Shown: positions 16,992 to 26,600, numbered from the stretch's first letter. The stretch is 64,000 nucleotides of DNA from PVC group bacterium (GCA_945898015.1 CAMDGM010000019.1:1-64000), one strand, 5' to 3'. The notes: generated from the letters alone by a model not told the origin. Translations and numbers: made by a program.

Positions 16992-19589
16992 ATGAAACGG
17001 CTACGTCTGTCCCGTGTATTGACCGCGCTCGCCCTTCTCGCCCTCGCCTCCGGCCTTTCCGGCTGCGCCTCCACCACCCTCAAGGGCACCCCCTTCTATA
17101 CCGGGGAATACGAAAAACGGGTCGGCCCCGCCGAAGACCGCGTGAACCTCTGGCCCCTGCTCTACTACCGCAACCCCGCCCTCTCCGTGCTCTGGCCGAT
17201 CTTCGAACACGCGGACGACCATGCCGCCGTGCGCCCCCTGTACTCCGTCTATCGCCTCCAGGAGGCCCGCAAGGAGTACAACGTCCTCTGGCCCCTCGCC
17301 CAGTTCGACCGCTTCCACGAAAATAACCGGGTCTTCCCCGTCTACTGGGGCAACGATTACGCCGTCGTCTTCCCACTCTACTGGCATTACGACGATCCTT
17401 TTGCCGAGCACGGCCGGGGGCTCAACACGCTCTTTCCGCTCTGGATCTACGCCAATTCCGGAGACGACGATTACAGCCTCCACCTCCTGTGGCCGCTCTT
17501 CAACAGCAAGCACGACAGCAACACACAAGGTTGGCGGCTCTGGCCGCTCTATGCCGACTGGAAAACGGGCGGCGACTCCTATAACGGCTGGTACGCCTGG
17601 CCCTTGGGCCACTATTGGGGCCGGGGCGATTACCATTCCCGCTTGCTGCTCCCCCTGTTTTACCAGGCAAGCGAACCGGCTTCCTCCACCTTCATTTCCC
17701 TGCTCGGGGGCCGGCATAACGCCCCGGACCAAACCTGGTCCTATCTGTTTCCGCTCTATTTTTACGGCCGCGAACCCGATCGCTCCACCCGCTTCTACAC
17801 CCTCCTCGGCGGCCGGCGTTCCCGGGCCAATGGCGACAGCGCCTGGTATGCCCTGCCGGCACTGGCCTGGGGATCTCAAACCAGCGCCACACGCGACACC
17901 TGGATCGGCGGCCCCCTGTATCACTCCTCGTCCCGGCCCGATTCGGCGTCCAGCCATCTCTTCCCGTTTTACTACTCGTCCCGCGACGCGACCTCCTCCC
18001 TGTTTCTCTCCCTGCCCTGGTCCCGCCGCAGCGATTCCGCCGGCGACACCTGGTCGCTCGCCCTGCCGTTCTGGTTCCATCATGAAGACGCGGAAGGCGA
18101 TTTCTCGGTCACGCCCGCCTACCTGTGGGGCCACGATGTTCGCTCCGGCCAATCCTGGTCCGCCATTCCCCCTGTTTACTACCATCGCGACGACGAACGG
18201 GGCGACACGTTCCTCTCGCCGTTGTTCAGCTCCTGGCGTTCCGCCGCCGGCGCCCGCAACACGCTCATTCCACCCGCCTTGACGTATCTGCGCCGCGATG
18301 ATGATCGCTCCGATCTCTGGGCCGCGGCCGGACTGGGCCATTGGAGCTGGGGCGAACATCCGGGCTCCTCCCACCTGCTACCGGTGTATTACCGGGATGC
18401 CGCTGCCGGCACCACGCTATCGCCCCTCTATTGTGCCTGGTCCAACAGCACCCGCCGGACCGAAACCACCCTGGTTCCGCCGCTCCTGTCCTGGCTGGAA
18501 AAAGAACCCGGCAACCGGACCCTCTATGCGTTGCTCGGCGTGGGCAAATTCAACTGGGGTCCGGAGGCCGAAGAGTCCCACCTGTTTCCTTTTTATTACC
18601 GCGACCCGGTCAGCCAATCCTTCCTCTCCCTCCCCTACGCCACCTGGCAGGATGGCGACCGGACCGCTACCGGCGTGCCCCTCCTGCTCTCCTGGTTCTC
18701 GCGGAACCGGACTGAACGCGACCTACGCCTGCTACTGGGCCTGTTCGGACAGTCGTGGTCTACCGCTCCCAAGTCCTCCTCCAGCGGCTGGCTATTCCCG
18801 CTCTACGCCTATGGTGACGACTACTGGCTCACGCTGCTGGCGGGGCATAGCCAAGATTCGTCCACCACCTGGACCTATTTCCCCACGCCGCTGGCCGGCT
18901 GGATTTCCGGCGACACGCATGGCTCCTGGCTCTTGCCGCTCTACTGGTACCGGCATTACGAAGCCACCGGCCAACGCGATCTCTGGTATCTCCCCTGGGG
19001 TTACTATCACGCCGACGCCCGCCGCTCGGAATCGGGCCTATTCCCTCTTTATGGATATGAAAACAACGGGCCGCCCGTCGATTCCGATGACCCGGCCGAA
19101 CTGGGAAAAGTCCGAGGCCGCGCCTGGCACCTGCTTTACCTGGCCGGGTATTCTAACCGGCGGGCGCCGATCTGGTCCTATACCGCCGCCTCACGCTCGA
19201 ACACGTGCCAGGGCGTCACCTGGACGGCCAAAAACCGCTTCTTCCCGCTCTGGCGCTATGAGCGGAACCTGCGGACCGATACCGACCAGCTGGAAAAGGA
19301 ATTCACCCTGCTCTTTTTCCTGCAGGATTACTGGCGCAAGGCGGACCTGGGTCCGGAGCCGAAAACCGATTATGCGCGCACGCGAATCCTGTGGCGCTTC
19401 CTGCATTACGAGCGCGACCACGACACCGTGTCCCTGGATCTATTCCCCGCCATCACCTATGACCGGGATGGCGCGGCCAAGCGGAAAGTGTCTTTTCTCT
19501 GGCGCGGGTTCCGATATGAGCGAAAGGACGGACAAAAGTCCGTCGACCTGCTGTTCCTGCCCGTCTGGCGCACGCGCTGGGCGGACTAA
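16992..19589 (+). CDS. Large repeat-built lipoprotein of unknown function
   Basis: 865 residues with a lipobox (LASGLSGC, Cys25). The mature protein is a near-continuous series of at least fifteen degenerate repeats of about 40-50 residues, each centred on a hydrophobic-Pro-aromatic motif such as LWPLLYYR, VFPLYWHY, LFPLWIY, LFPFYYS, LLPVYYR, LFPLYAY and LLPLYWY, followed by polar linkers rich in Asp, Arg and Ser. The composition (Trp, Tyr, Leu, Pro) suggests an all-beta repeat, perhaps a multi-strand envelope scaffold or barrel-like surface protein. It lies 23 bp after dciA. I do not recognise a named family. Confidence 0.75.
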   Translation: MKRLRLSRVLTALALLALASGLSGCASTTLKGTPFYTGEYEKRVGPAEDRVNLWPLLYYRNPALSVLWPIFEHADDHAAVRPLYSVYRLQEARKEYNVLWPLAQFDRFHENNRVFPVYWGNDYAVVFPLYWHYDDPFAEHGRGLNTLFPLWIYANSGDDDYSLHLLWPLFNSKHDSNTQGWRLWPLYADWKTGGDSYNGWYAWPLGHYWGRGDYHSRLLLPLFYQASEPASSTFISLLGGRHNAPDQTWSYLFPLYFYGREPDRSTRFYTLLGGRRSRANGDSAWYALPALAWGSQTSATRDTWIGGPLYHSSSRPDSASSHLFPFYYSSRDATSSLFLSLPWSRRSDSAGDTWSLALPFWFHHEDAEGDFSVTPAYLWGHDVRSGQSWSAIPPVYYHRDDERGDTFLSPLFSSWRSAAGARNTLIPPALTYLRRDDDRSDLWAAAGLGHWSWGEHPGSSHLLPVYYRDAAAGTTLSPLYCAWSNSTRRTETTLVPPLLSWLEKEPGNRTLYALLGVGKFNWGPEAEESHLFPFYYRDPVSQSFLSLPYATWQDGDRTATGVPLLLSWFSRNRTERDLRLLLGLFGQSWSTAPKSSSSGWLFPLYAYGDDYWLTLLAGHSQDSSTTWTYFPTPLAGWISGDTHGSWLLPLYWYRHYEATGQRDLWYLPWGYYHADARRSESGLFPLYGYENNGPPVDSDDPAELGKVRGRAWHLLYLAGYSNRRAPIWSYTAASRSNTCQGVTWTAKNRFFPLWRYERNLRTDTDQLEKEFTLLFFLQDYWRKADLGPEPKTDYARTRILWRFLHYERDHDTVSLDLFPAITYDRDGAAKRKVSFLWRGFRYERKDGQKSVDLLFLPVWRTRWAD

Positions 19590-19658
19590 TTCCCCCTTTG
19601 TCTTCTGGAGGGCGGCTTCTCTTCCGTCCCCTCTTCTGGAGGTTCTGTCATGAGCAGG

Positions 19659-20459
19659 TCAGCTCTCCAGCATAGACCGCCGATGCTTCAATGCCGGCAC
19701 GCGGGCGCGGACGCGCTCCACCTCCGCCTTATCGAGCGTGGCGCGAAGCGTCGTCTCCTCCGGCCCGCCCTCGGCCAGCACATCCCCCCAGGGGCCCACG
19801 ATCAGGCTATGCCCATAACTGGCCACGCCCGTCGCCGAATTTATGCCGCACTGATTGGGCGCCACCACGAAGCACTGATTTTCAATAGCGCGCGCCCGGA
19901 CCAGCGTTTCCCAATGGCACTTGCCGGTATTCTGCGTGAAGTTGGAGGGAATCAATAAAAGCGAAGCTCCCCGCTTGGCGTAAACCCGGTACAGCTCGGG
20001 AAAGCGCACGTCATAGCAGATGGACAGCCCGCAGGACCAGCCCTCGATCCCGGCCATCACCGGGTGATCGCCCGCCTCATACACATCCCGTTCCCGCACG
20101 ATCACGCCGCTCTCCAGCACCGCCTCGAACAGGTGCATTTTCCGGTACGTGGCCGCCACCTTTCCGGAGCGGTCCACCAGCACCGTGGTATTGAAAATCC
20201 GTTCGCCGGCGCGCTCAAGAATGCTCCCGCCCAACACCCAGGCCTTGTGCCGCCGGGCGGTGTCGGCCAGCCACGTCACCTGCCGCCCGTTCAGCGGCTC
20301 TGCGGCCTCACGCAAATCGCCGTCATTCCCGCGGATGGCAAACACCTCGGGAAGCACAATCAAATCGGCAGGCTCTTCATTCATCAGCCGGGCGTCCAGC
20401 GCCGCCAGATTCGCCGCCACAACCCGCCCCGCCGCATTCTGGATAAGAGTTACTTGCAT
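19659..20459 (-). CDS. Carbon-nitrogen hydrolase (nitrilase family)
   Basis: 266 residues of the nitrilase superfamily with the full triad: Glu38 in LPEVFA, Lys107 in YRKMHLF and Cys148 in SICYDVRFPELYR. The sequence around the Cys resembles Nit1/Nit2-type amidases acting on deaminated glutathione or omega-amino acids. Start at 20459 (MQVTLIQNAAG) is chosen by family alignment, with GGGGAG upstream. Divergent from the tatD operon, with overlapping promoter space. Cytoplasmic; the exact amide substrate is unknown. Confidence 0.87.
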   Translation of the reverse strand: MQVTLIQNAAGRVVAANLAALDARLMNEEPADLIVLPEVFAIRGNDGDLREAAEPLNGRQVTWLADTARRHKAWVLGGSILERAGERIFNTTVLVDRSGKVAATYRKMHLFEAVLESGVIVRERDVYEAGDHPVMAGIEGWSCGLSICYDVRFPELYRVYAKRGASLLLIPSNFTQNTGKCHWETLVRARAIENQCFVVAPNQCGINSATGVASYGHSLIVGPWGDVLAEGGPEETTLRATLDKAEVERVRARVPALKHRRSMLES

Positions 20460-20557
20460 ACCGGCAAAATACTCCCCGCCTTCTTTTTCCGCAATCTCTT
20501 TTGCCCGTGCTGCATTTACGCTTTTCCTCGCTTGATATTCGGATGTATACTCCTGAC

Positions 20558-21334
20558 ATGCGCCTCTACGACACCCATTGCCATCTTCAGGATGAGCGGC
20601 TCGAACCGGACCTTGCCGGCGTGATGGCCCGGGCCGAAGCGGCCGGCGTGTGCCGGTTCCGTTGTTGCGCCACCACGGAGGCGGACTGGCCGGCCGTTGC
20701 GCACCTGGCGATCCACTTTCCCACCATCCGGCCGGCCTACGGCCTCCACCCCTGGCATCTGGCAACGCGCACCCCCGAATGGAAAACCCTGCTGCATGCC
20801 CGGCTCGTCGCCGAACCGCTCGCCATGGTTGGCGAAATCGGGCTCGACCACGCCATCGATTCCCCCGGCCGCGACGAACAGGAAGAGGTCCTTCGTGACC
20901 AACTGACACTGGCCGCAGAACTCCGCCGGCCGGTCTCCCTCCATTGCCGCCGGGCCTGGGGACACCTTTTCACCATCCTCCGCAGCCTCTCCCGGTTGCC
21001 GCCCGCCCTTCTTTTCCACGCCTATTCCGGAGATGCCAGCATTATCCGCCCTCTGGCTGAACTGGGCGGCTGGTTTTCCTTCTGCGGCTCCCTGACCCGC
21101 GAGGGCAACCGCCGCGGCCGCGCCGCCGCCGCCCTTGTGCCCGCGGACCGGCTCCTGCTCGAAACAGACGCCCCCGATCTGGCGCCACGCCAGGCCCCGC
21201 CCAGCACCCCCAACGAGCCCGCGTATCTGCCCCACACGCTCGCCGATCTGGCCGCCTGCCGGAACCAGACGATAGAAGAAACGGCCGAACTGACCTGGCA
21301 AAACGCCTGCCGTGTCTTCGGGGAAGAGCCATGA
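20558..21334 (+). CDS. TatD-family metal-dependent hydrolase
   Basis: 258 residues. The N-terminal YDTHCHLQD supplies the HxH metal ligands, GEIGLDHA the Glu, SLHCRRAW and LFHAYSG two further His, and LLLETDAPDL the Asp ligand, as in TatD DNases/deoxyribonucleases. The start at 20558 places the HxH motif at residues 6-8 as in the family. It leads a TatD-TcdA-DJ-1 operon in which each gene overlaps the next by four bases (ATGA), so translation is probably coupled. Probable roles are DNA repair or RNA/D-aminoacyl-tRNA quality control. Confidence 0.88.
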   Translation: MRLYDTHCHLQDERLEPDLAGVMARAEAAGVCRFRCCATTEADWPAVAHLAIHFPTIRPAYGLHPWHLATRTPEWKTLLHARLVAEPLAMVGEIGLDHAIDSPGRDEQEEVLRDQLTLAAELRRPVSLHCRRAWGHLFTILRSLSRLPPALLFHAYSGDASIIRPLAELGGWFSFCGSLTREGNRRGRAAAALVPADRLLLETDAPDLAPRQAPPSTPNEPAYLPHTLADLAACRNQTIEETAELTWQNACRVFGEEP

Positions 21335-22119
21335 CGGTTGCCTCGGATTGCCGGGACCGGTTTGTGAGAACCCGCCTGCTGCTCGGTGACGCCGCCTGCG
21401 ACCGTCTGGCCCGGGCCCGGGTGACCGTGGCCGGTCTTGGCGCCGTCGGATCCTATGCCTGCGAGGCCCTGGCCCGCTGCGGCGTGGGACACCTGCGGTT
21501 GGTGGATTTCGACACCGTCCGGCCCAGCAACATCAACCGCCAGCTTTACGCCCTGGGCTCCACCCTCGGCCAGCGCAAGGCCGATCTGGCCACCGCGCGG
21601 GTCCACGACATCAATCCCTCCTGCCAGGTGGAAACCTTTCCCTTATTCATCGATCCCTCCAACCTCGACACGGTGCTGGACAATACGCCCGATGCCATCA
21701 TCGACGCGATCGACAGCCTGGGCCCCAAGCTCAGCCTGCTTGAAGCGGCCGCCAAGGCCGGCCTGTTCGTCGTGTCCAGCATGGGCGCCGCTACACGCTT
21801 GGATTTCCGGCAGGTCCGGGTGGGCGACATCTCGGAAACGGATGTCTGTCCACTGGCCCGGCGAATTCGGAAAAACTTGAAGAAGCGGGGCATCCCCTCG
21901 GGCATCCGCTGTGTCTTTTCCACAGAATTGGTTCCCGCGCCGGCCCTGGACCTGGCGCTAGACGCTGCCGCGGCCGACCGCGAGCCTCACCAGCGGGGAC
22001 GGCCCCGGAAACCGCTTGGAAGCGTGGCGTTTTTAACCGGAATTTTCGGACTGATTGCCGCCGGCGAAGTCGTCCGGCACCTGGCCGAACCCCCCCCTAA
22101 TAAAGGAAAATCCGCATGA
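21331..22119 (+). CDS. tcdA: ThiF/E1-like tRNA threonylcarbamoyladenosine dehydratase TcdA
   Basis: 262 residues with the ThiF-family ATP-binding motif GLGAVGSYACEALARCG near 34-50, an Arg in SNINRQLYAL, and DAIDSLGPKL. There is no CxxC zinc-ribbon of MoeB/ThiF type, which fits TcdA (CsdL/YgdL). It converts t6A37 in tRNA to the cyclic form ct6A at the expense of ATP. It overlaps tatD and the DJ-1 gene by 4 bp each. Confidence 0.9.
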   Translation: MTVASDCRDRFVRTRLLLGDAACDRLARARVTVAGLGAVGSYACEALARCGVGHLRLVDFDTVRPSNINRQLYALGSTLGQRKADLATARVHDINPSCQVETFPLFIDPSNLDTVLDNTPDAIIDAIDSLGPKLSLLEAAAKAGLFVVSSMGAATRLDFRQVRVGDISETDVCPLARRIRKNLKKRGIPSGIRCVFSTELVPAPALDLALDAAAADREPHQRGRPRKPLGSVAFLTGIFGLIAAGEVVRHLAEPPPNKGKSA

Positions 22120-22664
22120 CCACCGCTCTGATACCCTTTGCCCCCGGTTTTGAAGAGATGGAAGGCGTCATCCTGGTCGATGTCTGCCGGCGCGCCGGCT
22201 GGACTGTGGACACCGTCGGCCTGGCCCCGGGCCTTGTTCAAGCCTCACGGAGCGTGCGGGTGCAGCCGGACCGGGTTTGGGATGACCTCGATCCGCTCAC
22301 CTACGATCTCCTGCTCCTGCCCGGCGGCGCGGCCGGCACCGAGGCGCTGATCCAGGATGTCCGGGTTTTGAACGCCATCCGCGCCTTCGACAAGGCCGGC
22401 AAATGGATTGGCGCCATTTGTGCGGCGCCGCTGGCCTTGCAGGCGGCCGGCATCCTGAAGCCGCCCCGCCTCGCGACCTGCCACCCCGCGGTGGCACAAA
22501 AATTAACCACCGTGCCGCGGCAATCCGCACGCACGGTGGTCGATGGACATTTGATTACCAGCCAGGGCCCGGGCACCACCTTTGAGTTTGCGCTGACCCT
22601 GATCCGGCACATTTCCGGGGCGGCGCTGGCCGATAAGTTATCCCGGGAAATGCTCCTGGCTTGA
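22116..22664 (+). CDS. DJ-1/PfpI family protein (YajL-like)
   Basis: 182 residues of the DJ-1/PfpI fold. The Glu near residue 14 in PGFEEMEG and the reactive Cys in GAICAAPLALQAAG (about 106) are both present, as is LLLPGGAAG. DJ-1-type proteins act as protein/nucleotide deglycases or oxidative-stress chaperones. It is the last gene of the operon with tatD and tcdA, and converges on a Spy-like gene 16 bp away. Confidence 0.87.
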   Translation: MTTALIPFAPGFEEMEGVILVDVCRRAGWTVDTVGLAPGLVQASRSVRVQPDRVWDDLDPLTYDLLLLPGGAAGTEALIQDVRVLNAIRAFDKAGKWIGAICAAPLALQAAGILKPPRLATCHPAVAQKLTTVPRQSARTVVDGHLITSQGPGTTFEFALTLIRHISGAALADKLSREMLLA

Positions 22665-22680
22665 GTGTGCGTCTTAGCCC

Positions 22681-23337
22681 TTAGATGGCCGGAGCGGGTG
22701 GCGGAGTGGCGGCGGGTGCTGTTGCAGGCTGACCGTCAGCCTTGGGCCCGTGTCCTTCGCGTTTTTCAAAACCCTCTCGCCTTTCGCCGGTTTTCAATAC
22801 CGCCCGTTGTTTCATCTGTGTCATCATTTCCCGGAGCTGCTTGCGCTGTTCTTCCGTCAGGACTTTGCGGATTTCGATTAGATTCTGGATTCCGGCCTTG
22901 GCCATTTCCGTGCGGGCCTTGCTGGTTTCTTCCACCGCGGCCATCAGTGCCGCTTCGTCCAACGGATCCGCCAGCAGCAACTCCACCTGTTTCCCCGCTG
23001 ATTTTTGCAACGCGCCCTGCTGCTCCATCATCTTGGTCCGCTGCTCGAGCGCCAGGCGCTTGATTTGATCCTGCTGTTCCGGCGTCAGGGCCAGCCTTTT
23101 CGCAAAATCCGGGTTTTGCATCATCCCGCCGACCATCCGCTCCATGCCCAGGGTTTCCATCATGCCGCCCATCCCGCCTCCGGGTCCGCGCCGTTCTCCC
23201 ATCGGACCGCGCTGCGCGTGTTCACGATTTTCCAATTTCACGGCGGGTTCCGGCGTCGGCGCCGGCGAGGGCGCCTGAGCAAACGCGCCTGCGGTTAGAA
23301 CGGTCAGGGACAGGACGGTAACCAACGACTTGTTCAT
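22681..23337 (-). CDS. Periplasmic LTxxQ/Spy-like protein
   Basis: 218 residues: a signal peptide (MNKSLVTVLSLTVLTAGAFAQA), a Pro/Gly/Met-rich linker (MGERRGPGGGMGGMME), then a helical region with two LTxEQ-type motifs, LTPEQQDQIKRLAL and LTEEQRKQLREMM, characteristic of the Spy/CpxP/ZraP family of periplasmic chaperones and metal-stress proteins. The C-terminus is Pro/Ala-rich. The start at 23337 is fixed by the signal peptide; an AGGAGG site precedes it. Met- and His-rich composition could indicate metal binding. Confidence 0.72.
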   Translation of the reverse strand: MNKSLVTVLSLTVLTAGAFAQAPSPAPTPEPAVKLENREHAQRGPMGERRGPGGGMGGMMETLGMERMVGGMMQNPDFAKRLALTPEQQDQIKRLALEQRTKMMEQQGALQKSAGKQVELLLADPLDEAALMAAVEETSKARTEMAKAGIQNLIEIRKVLTEEQRKQLREMMTQMKQRAVLKTGERREGFEKREGHGPKADGQPATAPAATPPPAPAI

Positions 23338-23407
23338 GAATCCTCCTTCATTGTTGTGTCCGATAAAACGCACCATCTTGGCAATTATTGCTTTTTCTCC
23401 AAAAAAA

Positions 23408-24565
23408 TCAGACCTCAAACACGCGGGGACTTGCCGCCAGGCGTTCATACCCGGTCCGCGTCACCACCACGGTATCCTCGATCCGCACCGCGCCGATGGC
23501 CCGATAATACAGGCCCGGCTCCACCGTCACCACATGCCCGGGCTTCAGGATCGACTCCTGCCGCCCCAGGGAGGGCCGCTCATGAATCTCCAGCCCCACG
23601 CCGTGGCCGGTCCCATGGATAAAGCCTTCCGCGCCCCTGCGCGTCATTCCCGTTTTATAACCCCGCGCCTCGAACGTCCGGACCGCCAATTGATGCAGCT
23701 CCGCGGCATTGACGCCGGCCTTAATGACGCGCAAGACCGCTGCTTGCGCGGCGCGCACCGCACGCTCCATGGCGGCCAGGGCCGGAGACGCCTTTCCCTT
23801 CACCACGGTCCGTGTCAGGTCACCCCAATAGCCGGTGGCCATGTCATGCGGGAAAATATCGAGCACAATGCTCGCGTTCGCGTGCAAAGGGCCGGTCCCG
23901 ATCTGGTGCGGATCCGCGCCCTGCGCCCCGCCGGCCACAATCAGACCCGGTGCGAAAAACCCGCGCTCCAGCAAAAACTTCTGCGCTTCGGCCCGCACGC
24001 GTTCCGACGTTAGCGCCCGTCCCTCCAGCCTCAACACCCCGCGCCGATCCGGGTCAGACGCCCGGATCATCGCCACGGCCTGCGCCATCGCGGCGGCCGC
24101 CGCGCGTTGACTGGCGCGAAGCATCGCCCGTTCGCGGGGAGTCTTGATTTCACGTTCCGGAAACAGAGGCAGCTCCGCCACCTCCACACCAATCCCCAGG
24201 CCTTCCAGCTTGCGCGCCAATCCCACCGGAAAAGACCCGCCCACACGCACCCGGGAAAGATGCTCGTGCCGCAAAAGCCCGCCAATCCAGCCTGCCTGGC
24301 TTCTTTTTTCCTCATCGGAAAGCGACAACTCCTCCGGGGTTAACACGCTCATCCCCCGCACGGCCAGACGCGCGCGACCGGCTTCCATCGCGTTCACCAA
24401 AAGCACCTTTCGGCGCGGGCCCAGAAGCACCACCACGGGATCCGGTGCAGAAAAGCCACAAACATACTGTAAATCCGCGTTTTTCTCCGGAATATCCGCT
24501 AAAAGAAGGGCTGTTCTTAACTTCTTCATTCCGCTAGTTTTTCTTCGTTTTACGGGCTTTTTCAT
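23408..24565 (-). CDS. M24-family metallopeptidase (Xaa-Pro dipeptidase-like)
   Basis: 385 residues: an N-terminal creatinase-like domain and a C-terminal pita-bread domain with all five metal ligands visible (Asp in VLDIFPHD, Asp in YWGDLTRT, His in GTGHGVGLEIHE, Glu in TVEPGLY, Glu in AVRIEDTV). It hydrolyses Xaa-Pro bonds in cytoplasmic peptides. An alternative start lies at 24529; the longer form begins with a basic KKPVKRRK stretch and has GGAAA upstream. It is divergent from dnaA. Confidence 0.88.
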   Translation of the reverse strand: MKKPVKRRKTSGMKKLRTALLLADIPEKNADLQYVCGFSAPDPVVVLLGPRRKVLLVNAMEAGRARLAVRGMSVLTPEELSLSDEEKRSQAGWIGGLLRHEHLSRVRVGGSFPVGLARKLEGLGIGVEVAELPLFPEREIKTPRERAMLRASQRAAAAAMAQAVAMIRASDPDRRGVLRLEGRALTSERVRAEAQKFLLERGFFAPGLIVAGGAQGADPHQIGTGPLHANASIVLDIFPHDMATGYWGDLTRTVVKGKASPALAAMERAVRAAQAAVLRVIKAGVNAAELHQLAVRTFEARGYKTGMTRRGAEGFIHGTGHGVGLEIHERPSLGRQESILKPGHVVTVEPGLYYRAIGAVRIEDTVVVTRTGYERLAASPRVFEV

Positions 24566-24677
24566 AACTATTTCCGTTTTATTTCCGATTTAGAACTCGC
24601 TCCGCGCGGCGGCAGAATTTTTACTTTTTCTTTCTCGTGCTTTTCCCAGCCACACCATCCCTTGTGGTAAGCAATTC

Positions 24678-24705
24678 TTGACACACTCACCCTAGCGCAT
24701 AAAAA
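24678..24705 (+). promoter_or_regulatory. Candidate dnaA promoter
   Basis: A perfect -35 TTGACA at 24678-24683 followed after 16 bp by TAAAAA at 24700-24705 in an A-rich run. The -10 is imperfect, and the site is about 260 bp upstream of the start codon, so a long leader would be implied. Confidence 0.35.
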
Positions 24706-24800
24706 ATATCCGCCCTACTTCTCTGTTTTCACCTTGAGCGCCGCGCCCTCTTCTCCTATCCTAGCACGCATACGTGCCTGGGGTTAGACGAGTGTTAGCC

Positions 24801-24809
24801 TGTGAATAA
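24801..24809 (-). promoter_or_regulatory. DnaA box (exact match)
   Basis: TGTGAATAA, the reverse complement of TTATTCACA, fits the TTATNCACA consensus exactly. It lies 150 bp upstream of dnaA and may mediate autoregulation. Confidence 0.65.
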
Positions 24810-24962
24810 CCTGTTAACATTCGCCTGTTTCTGGCGGCCATTCTTTCATAACCCTTTGGGGTTTGAATGGTAGCAGAAGCTCCGGGCTGTGGAGAAGTAA
24901 AAACAGGCGTGCAAACGCCTTCAAGGTCCTCTTGCGCTTTGGGGATGACAGGGAGCTTGCGT

Positions 24963-26396
24963 GTGAGCCAGTGGAATGCGGTTTCGGTCTGGGATGAAGC
25001 GTGCAAACGATTGAAAGCCCTTCTTCATCCGGATGTCTATGTGAAGTGGATCGGGGTCATTAAAGCCGACGGCTTGACGGATTCCACCCTGACACTGGGC
25101 GTGGACAATGACTTCTACCAGACCTGGCTTGAAGAAAACTACCTGCCTTTCATCAAGCAGGCCGTCCACTCCGTGTATGGCGCCGAAATCGGCATTCGCT
25201 TCACCGTGAAGCCGGACGCGGCCGTCGCGGCGCCTGTTCCTGTTTCAGGTCCAGCTCCACGCCCCCGGCCCGCGGACACGCTGTTCCCGATGGAGCCCCA
25301 GGCCCCGCCAAGCCGCGGCAAGGGGCGCAGTCGCGACAAGGAAACCTTTTCGGGCACGACCGACTCCCCGCTGAATCACAAATTCACCTTCGAGTCTTTC
25401 GTGGTCGGCCCCTCCAACAGCTTTGCCCACGCCGCCTGCATGGCCGTGGCCCAGGCCCCCGCCAAGGCCTATAACCCCCTCTTCATCTACGGCGGCGTGG
25501 GGCTCGGGAAAACCCACCTGATGCAGGCCATCGGCAATTACATGCTGACTCACAGCAAGCTGCCGCGCGTTTGCTATATCTCATCCGAAGCCTTCATCAA
25601 CGAATACATCGACTCGCTGCAAAGCAACAAGTCCATCCAGTTCCGGCGCAAATACCGGAATATGGACCTGCTGCTCATCGACGATATCCAGTTTCTCGCC
25701 GGAAAAGAGCGGCTGCAGGAGGAATTCTTCCACACGTTCAACGCCCTGTTCCACGCCCACAAGCAGATTGTTCTGACCAGCGACCGGCCGGCCAGCCAGA
25801 TCCAGGGGCTTGAGCAGCGCCTGGTTTCCCGCTTCGAGTGGGGGCTGGTCACGGAATTGCAGGCGCCGGATTTCGAGACCCGCCTTGCCATTCTCCGCAA
25901 TAAGCAGGACCAGGCCGTTTTCAAGCTTCCCGAAGAAATCCTGGCCTTTATTGCCGAGCACATCACCTCCAACATCCGCCGCCTGGAAGGCGCCCTGATC
26001 CGCGCCACCTCCTATGCCTCCCTCTACAAGGAGACCCTGACCCTGGCCCGCGTGGAAGAGCTCCTGCGCGACCTGCTGGAAGTAGAGCAACAGCAGTCCA
26101 TCACCCTGGATGGCATCCAGAAAGCGGTTGCCGAATACTACGACGTGCGCATGGCGGATATGTCCAGCAAACGTCGCCCTCAGGCCGTGGCCCAGCCCCG
26201 CCAGGTGGCCATGTTCCTCTGCCGCCGGCTCACCTCCGCCTCGTTCCCTGAAATCGCCCTCGCCTTCGGGAAAACCCACGCCACCATTCTCCACGCCTGC
26301 ACCCAGGTGGAAAAGAGAATCGCCGCCAACGAAACCCTTAAACAAAGCGTGTTGGAGATCACCCGGCGGCTGAACCGGAAGCTTCCCGTTCATTAA
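24963..26396 (+). CDS. dnaA: Chromosomal replication initiator DnaA
   Basis: 477 residues from the GTG at 24963, which has GGGAG exactly 7 bases upstream; upstream in-frame ATGs (24867, 24945) lack a good site and would prepend atypical sequence. Domain I (VWDEACKRLK...) is followed by a Pro-rich linker, the AAA+ domain III with Walker A GGVGLGKT near 177-184 and Walker B LLLIDDIQFL, and domain IV with the DnaA-box-binding segment GKTHATILHACTQV (usual form GRDHTTVLHAC). It binds DnaA boxes and melts the origin. dnaN lies downstream. Confidence 0.97.
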   Translation: MSQWNAVSVWDEACKRLKALLHPDVYVKWIGVIKADGLTDSTLTLGVDNDFYQTWLEENYLPFIKQAVHSVYGAEIGIRFTVKPDAAVAAPVPVSGPAPRPRPADTLFPMEPQAPPSRGKGRSRDKETFSGTTDSPLNHKFTFESFVVGPSNSFAHAACMAVAQAPAKAYNPLFIYGGVGLGKTHLMQAIGNYMLTHSKLPRVCYISSEAFINEYIDSLQSNKSIQFRRKYRNMDLLLIDDIQFLAGKERLQEEFFHTFNALFHAHKQIVLTSDRPASQIQGLEQRLVSRFEWGLVTELQAPDFETRLAILRNKQDQAVFKLPEEILAFIAEHITSNIRRLEGALIRATSYASLYKETLTLARVEELLRDLLEVEQQQSITLDGIQKAVAEYYDVRMADMSSKRRPQAVAQPRQVAMFLCRRLTSASFPEIALAFGKTHATILHACTQVEKRIAANETLKQSVLEITRRLNRKLPVH

Positions 26397-26560
26397 CAAC
26401 CCCCCTGTGCACAGCCTGTCAACTCCTGATGAAAACTTCACCCCCTGTTTATAATCCCCCTCTTATGAAAAACTCATCCACACGCTATGGACAGGCCAAA
26501 CCCGCATGCCACCCTTTAAAAAGACCCCTCCGCTCATGTTGTTAAGCTTGTCAACACCCC

Positions 26561-26600
26561 ATAATACTGATACGGATATATATAGATATTTATTCTTATC
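26561..26600. other. AT-rich tract, candidate DNA unwinding element
   Basis: A 40-bp run of almost only A and T with TATATATA-like steps, unique in an otherwise GC-rich window, situated just before the exact DnaA box near dnaN. Confidence 0.5.

Larger units (their letters stand above)
24566..24962. other. Intergenic region upstream of dnaA
   Basis: About 400 bp without a gene between the M24 peptidase and dnaA. It contains a TTGACA at 24678-24683, one exact DnaA-box match at 24801-24809 and a one-mismatch match at 24888-24896. These could serve dnaA autoregulation or part of the origin. No RNA gene was recognised. Confidence 0.6.

Noticed and set aside
24662-24670. TGTGGTAA-like sequence as DnaA box
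   Set aside because: Two or more mismatches to TTATNCACA and no supporting neighbours.
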